Below, piece by piece: positions 61,356-64,000 of a stretch of 64,000 nt of DNA. Under the pieces are notes generated by a model that did no database searches, was not told the origin of the DNA, and saw only the letters and a list, made by a program, of their open reading frames with translations. Numbering within the stretch: position 1 is the stretch's first letter; every line of letters starts with the position of its first letter. Source of the stretch: an uncultured Bacteroidota bacterium (GTDB lineage: Bacteria > Bacteroidota > Bacteroidia > Flavobacteriales > Flavobacteriaceae). Where the stretch lies: assembly GCA_902586905.1 (NCBI GenBank), contig CACIJH010000002.1, positions 61,849 to 125,848 of the forward strand, in the 5' to 3' direction. The translations under genes were made by a program, and so were the position numbers.

Positions 61356-62220
61356 TTTGGAGTCGTTTGGTCAGGGCTTTAAATTCTTTTTTGGAAGAAA
61401 ATGGAACGACAATTTGCCCACCTCCAGAGGAGTTGAGTTGAATTCGCACTTTCTCACCAAATATATTTTTATAGAAAGCGATTTTACCTTCTACATATGG
61501 GTTGGACGCTGGCGTTTTTTTGGTTGGTGTAGAAGCATCTGTTTTTACAAGCTTTTCAGTGGCACGCACAGACAAGCCTTTGGCTAGGATTTGTTCGTAG
61601 ATGCTCAGTTGTTTACTTCGCTCCTCAACAGAGATCAGCGCTCGCCCATGACCCATTGAAATAAATCCATCACGTATACCTGTTTGTATGATTGGATCGA
61701 GGCGAAGGAGTCGGATATAATTTGTAATTGTGGAGCGTTTTTTTCCAACACGTTCACTCAATTCCTCTTGCGTCAGTTCAATTTCATCGATCAATCGTTG
61801 ATAGGAGAGTGCGATCTCAATTGGATCTAGGTCTTCACGTTGGATGTTTTCCACCAAAGCCATTTCCAGCGACTCCTGGTCGTCGGCTATACGAATGAAA
61901 GAAGGGATTGTTTGTAACCCAACACTTTTGGCAGCTCTCAAACGCCTTTCACCAGAGACAAGTTGAAAATTATCGTTTTCAATTTTTCGAACTGTAATTG
62001 GCTGAATCACACCAAGTGCCTGAATTGATTTTGCTAGATCTTCAATTGATTCTTCGTTAAAGTTTGTTCTTGGCTGAAATGGATTGACTTCGACTTTTTC
62101 AAGTGGAAGTTCAATTACATTTCCAATAATTTCTTCTTTGCTTGCTGCAGATTTTTCTGAGTCGTCTAACAATGCAGACAACCCACGACCGAGTGCTTGG
62201 CGCTTATTTGCTTTTGCCAT
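61345..62220 (-). CDS. parB: Chromosome-partitioning protein ParB
   Basis: ParB binds parS sites and spreads as a CTP-dependent clamp for origin segregation. The N-terminal motif is KRQALGRGLSALLDD. The CTPase core holds NPFQPRTNF and VSGERRLRAAKSVGL with VENIQREDLDPIE. The helix-turn-helix lies in TQEELSERVGKKRSTITNYIRLLRL. A C-terminal dimerisation domain closes the protein, with a Lys/Ser/Thr linker. It is 291 residues, overlapping parA by 17 bases. No parS palindrome was found in this window. Confidence 0.96.
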   Translation of the reverse strand: MAKANKRQALGRGLSALLDDSEKSAASKEEIIGNVIELPLEKVEVNPFQPRTNFNEESIEDLAKSIQALGVIQPITVRKIENDNFQLVSGERRLRAAKSVGLQTIPSFIRIADDQESLEMALVENIQREDLDPIEIALSYQRLIDEIELTQEELSERVGKKRSTITNYIRLLRLDPIIQTGIRDGFISMGHGRALISVEERSKQLSIYEQILAKGLSVRATEKLVKTDASTPTKKTPASNPYVEGKIAFYKNIFGEKVRIQLNSSGGGQIVVPFSSKKEFKALTKRLQSDS

Positions 62221-62986
62221 TTAACTTGTTTTTTTCAATGACTTCATGGGCTAAATTTAAGTAATTTTCAGCACCTTTACTTGTACTGTCATAATCTAAA
62301 ATAGATTCCCCATAACTAGGTGCTTCACCAATTTTTACATTCCTTTGAATAATGGTGTTAAAGACCATTTCGTGGAAGTGTTTTTTGACTTCATCCACGA
62401 CTTGGTTTGAGAGTCGTAGTCTGGAGTCGTACATGGTGAGGAGCATCCCTTCAATTTCTAAATTTTTATTGTGAATACGTTGCACACTCTTAATTGTGTT
62501 GAGTAGCTTTCCTAGACCCTCCAAAGCGAAGTATTCACATTGAATAGGGATCAAAACAGAGTCTGATGTCGTGAGAGCGTTGAGTGTGAGAAGCCCAAGA
62601 GATGGCGCGCAATCGATGATCACAAAATCGTATTGTGAACGAACATCTTCCAGTGCTTGAAAAAGCATGTATTCTCTGTTTGGCTTGTCAACAAGTTCGA
62701 TTTCAACAGCAACCAAGTCGATGTGTGCAGGTACGATATCAACATTGATCGCAGGAACTGTCGTCGTCGCTTCGCTTAGTGGAATAGAGTGTCCGAGTAA
62801 TTGATAGGTTCCTTTGCTTTGTTTTTCAACATCAAGACCAAGCCCAGAAGTGGCATTTGCCTGAGGATCGGCATCAATAAGCAATACTTTTTTTTCTAAA
62901 ACACCTAGACTAGCTGCAAGATTGACTGCAGTTGTTGTTTTTCCAACGCCACCTTTTTGATTCGCAACAGCAATGATTTTTCCCAT
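62204..62986 (-). CDS. parA: Chromosome-partitioning ATPase ParA (Soj)
   Basis: This deviant-Walker P-loop ATPase partners ParB. KIIAVANQKGGVGKTTTAVNLAASLG holds the signature Lys and P-loop. LLIDADPQANATSGLG is the switch region, VIIDCAPSLGLLTLNAL is Walker B, and IQCEYFALEGLGKLLNTI follows. The ATG at 62986 is preferred to the track start three codons upstream. It is first gene of a six-gene operon (parA, parB, DUF5683, dapB, lepB, wbqC). Confidence 0.96.
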   Translation of the reverse strand: MGKIIAVANQKGGVGKTTTAVNLAASLGVLEKKVLLIDADPQANATSGLGLDVEKQSKGTYQLLGHSIPLSEATTTVPAINVDIVPAHIDLVAVEIELVDKPNREYMLFQALEDVRSQYDFVIIDCAPSLGLLTLNALTTSDSVLIPIQCEYFALEGLGKLLNTIKSVQRIHNKNLEIEGMLLTMYDSRLRLSNQVVDEVKKHFHEMVFNTIIQRNVKIGEAPSYGESILDYDSTSKGAENYLNLAHEVIEKNKLNGKSK

Positions 62987-63058
62987 GAGGCACATTCTAA
63001 AACTGTATCTAAAAATACAATATCGCTGCGTTTAAAGGCACTTTAAAAAGCAAAAAAA

Positions 63059-63934
63059 TTACTTTTTTTTCAACATTGCTTTTTTGAGTATCGACCAGAG
63101 TGCTTTTGGGATTTTGTCAAGCATATTAAATTGCCCTGCTCCTTTGAGCCACTCACCACCATCCAGCACAATCACTTCTCCATTGAGGTATGCCCCAAAA
63201 TCCGAAACCATGTAGGCTGCTAGGTTGGCCAACTCTTGATGATCACCCACACGACCGAGGGGTACTTTTTTGGAAGGATCAAACTTTTTCACCAATGGCC
63301 CAGGCAATAATCGATCCCAAGCCCCTTTGGTGGGGAATGGACCAGGTGCTATGGCGTTGAAACGCATACCATATTTTGACCATTCGACTGCCAATGAGCG
63401 TGTCATGGCCATGACACCTGCTTTTGCAGTTGCAGATGGCACAACATAGCCAGAGCCTGTGAAGGCATAGGTGGTTATGATGTTCAACACATTGACGTTC
63501 TTTTGTTTTGTTTTGATCCAGTGTTTACCAAAAACCATCGTACAGTTTTTTGTTCCCTTGAGCACGATATCTACAATAGTATCAAAGGCGTTACTAGACA
63601 GGTTTTCGGTAGGGGAGATAAAGTTCCCAGCTGCGTTGTTTAGAAGCACATCAATTGGACCAAAATGATCGGTGACCTGTTGGTGCATTTGTTCTACTTG
63701 CTCGTAATGTCTCACATCACAAGCAACTGCAAAACACTCACCACCAGTCGATTCGCTTAACTCCTTGGCTGTTGCTTCAAGTTTTTCGATCTTCCGTGAA
63801 GTGATCGCTACCTTTGCGCCAAGCTCCAAAAAATATGAAGTCATCGCTTTTCCTAGGCCACTTCCGCCACCTGTTACTACAATAACTTTTCCTGCTAAAC
63901 TCCCATCTCGGAGCATTTTATCGGTATGTGTCAT
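63059..63934 (-). CDS. SDR-family oxidoreductase, 2,4-dienoyl-CoA reductase (DECR) type
   Basis: This is a 291-residue SDR resembling eukaryotic mitochondrial/peroxisomal 2,4-dienoyl-CoA reductases. The cofactor motif is VTGGGSGLGKAM, with SRKIEKLE after beta-2 suggesting NADPH. NNAAGNFISP follows, and TTYAFTGSGYVVPSATAKAGV replaces the normal YxxxK block, with the active Tyr upstream in TTY as in DECR. FNAIAPGPFPTKGA and VLDGGEWLKGAGQF complete the match. It probably allows beta-oxidation of unsaturated fatty acids. It stands alone, 72 bases from parA; no other fatty-acid oxidation genes are nearby. Confidence 0.85.
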   Translation of the reverse strand: MTHTDKMLRDGSLAGKVIVVTGGGSGLGKAMTSYFLELGAKVAITSRKIEKLEATAKELSESTGGECFAVACDVRHYEQVEQMHQQVTDHFGPIDVLLNNAAGNFISPTENLSSNAFDTIVDIVLKGTKNCTMVFGKHWIKTKQKNVNVLNIITTYAFTGSGYVVPSATAKAGVMAMTRSLAVEWSKYGMRFNAIAPGPFPTKGAWDRLLPGPLVKKFDPSKKVPLGRVGDHQELANLAAYMVSDFGAYLNGEVIVLDGGEWLKGAGQFNMLDKIPKALWSILKKAMLKKK

Positions 63935-64000
63935 AGGGTTAAAAATACAATTTTTAAGAGGAAGTTTTTACGCTATCCCTAAATTCGACAATGAATATAT

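Noticed and set aside
61345-62986. parS site near parAB
   Set aside because: I looked for a TGTTTCACGTGAAACA-like palindrome in the window. Only unrelated CACGTG or CACGTC cores inside coding regions were seen (for example near 30371, 33885 and 51679).

Overview
The window is a gene-dense, AT-rich chromosomal segment of a member of the Bacteroidota, most likely order Flavobacteriales. The evidence is a type IX secretion gene (porQ) beside cmk, a menaquinone cluster, a TonB-dependent outer-membrane receptor with a carboxypeptidase-D-like plug extension, the gene run parA-parB-DUF5683-dapB-lepB-wbqC, many TAnnTTTG promoter boxes (the Bacteroidota -7 element) and very few Shine-Dalgarno sequences. 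No insertion sequence, prophage, CRISPR array or tRNA was seen. The content is overwhelmingly core genome.

Layout. 0-7.2 kb: 3' part of recN, fabI, a YbbR-domain protein, coaE, a histidine kinase/response regulator pair, and xerD on the opposite strand. 7.2-13.9 kb: aroQ, an SDR, lpdA, a hydrolase-msrB-msrB operon, an MFS transporter and a DUF2807 protein. 14.0-20.2 kb: lon, porQ, cmk and rpsA, the last with its own promoter and a structured leader. 20.2-24.4 kb: leucine operon leuA-leuC-leuD-leuB on the minus strand. 24.5-27.6 kb: an unrecognised helical protein facing panB-rluA. 27.7-30.0 kb: dnaK with a strong terminator, then the wreck of a hicAB toxin-antitoxin pair. 30.1-38.3 kb: menaquinone cluster menI-menF-menD-menB-menA-menC-(CPBP protease)-menE and a 59-residue membrane protein. 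38.3-44.1 kb: fumC, a 54-residue membrane protein, then prfB-HAD-TonB receptor on the minus strand. 44.3-47.6 kb: a CBS/cysteine-synthase-like enzyme next to an alpha-oxoamine synthase (candidate sulfonolipid pair), and an asparaginase. 47.8-54.6 kb: pyrR-pyrB-STAS-like-rnz, then pdxH-sixA-ppk-ppx. 54.6-57.8 kb: a broken miaE, dnaX, the RNase P RNA and a broken VOC/glyoxalase gene. 57.8-64 kb: wbqC, lepB, dapB, DUF5683, parB and parA in one operon, and a DECR-type SDR.

Non-standard decoding and gene decay are the most interesting aspects. prfB carries the classical RF2 autoregulatory +1 frameshift site, which the ORF track misses. dnaX carries an A10 run ending in the heptamer A AAA AAG, followed by GAGTAA in the -1 frame. 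This would give a gamma-like 357-residue product ending Lys-Glu, the same arrangement as the Escherichia coli tau/gamma site. Four genes are broken: hicA (internal deletion), hicB (TAA), a VOC gene (TAG) and miaE (ATT in place of ATG, plus a T6 frameshift). The rpsA leader can form two mutually crossing helices. dnaK and lon share a sigma-54-like TGGCAT-N5-TTGA element.
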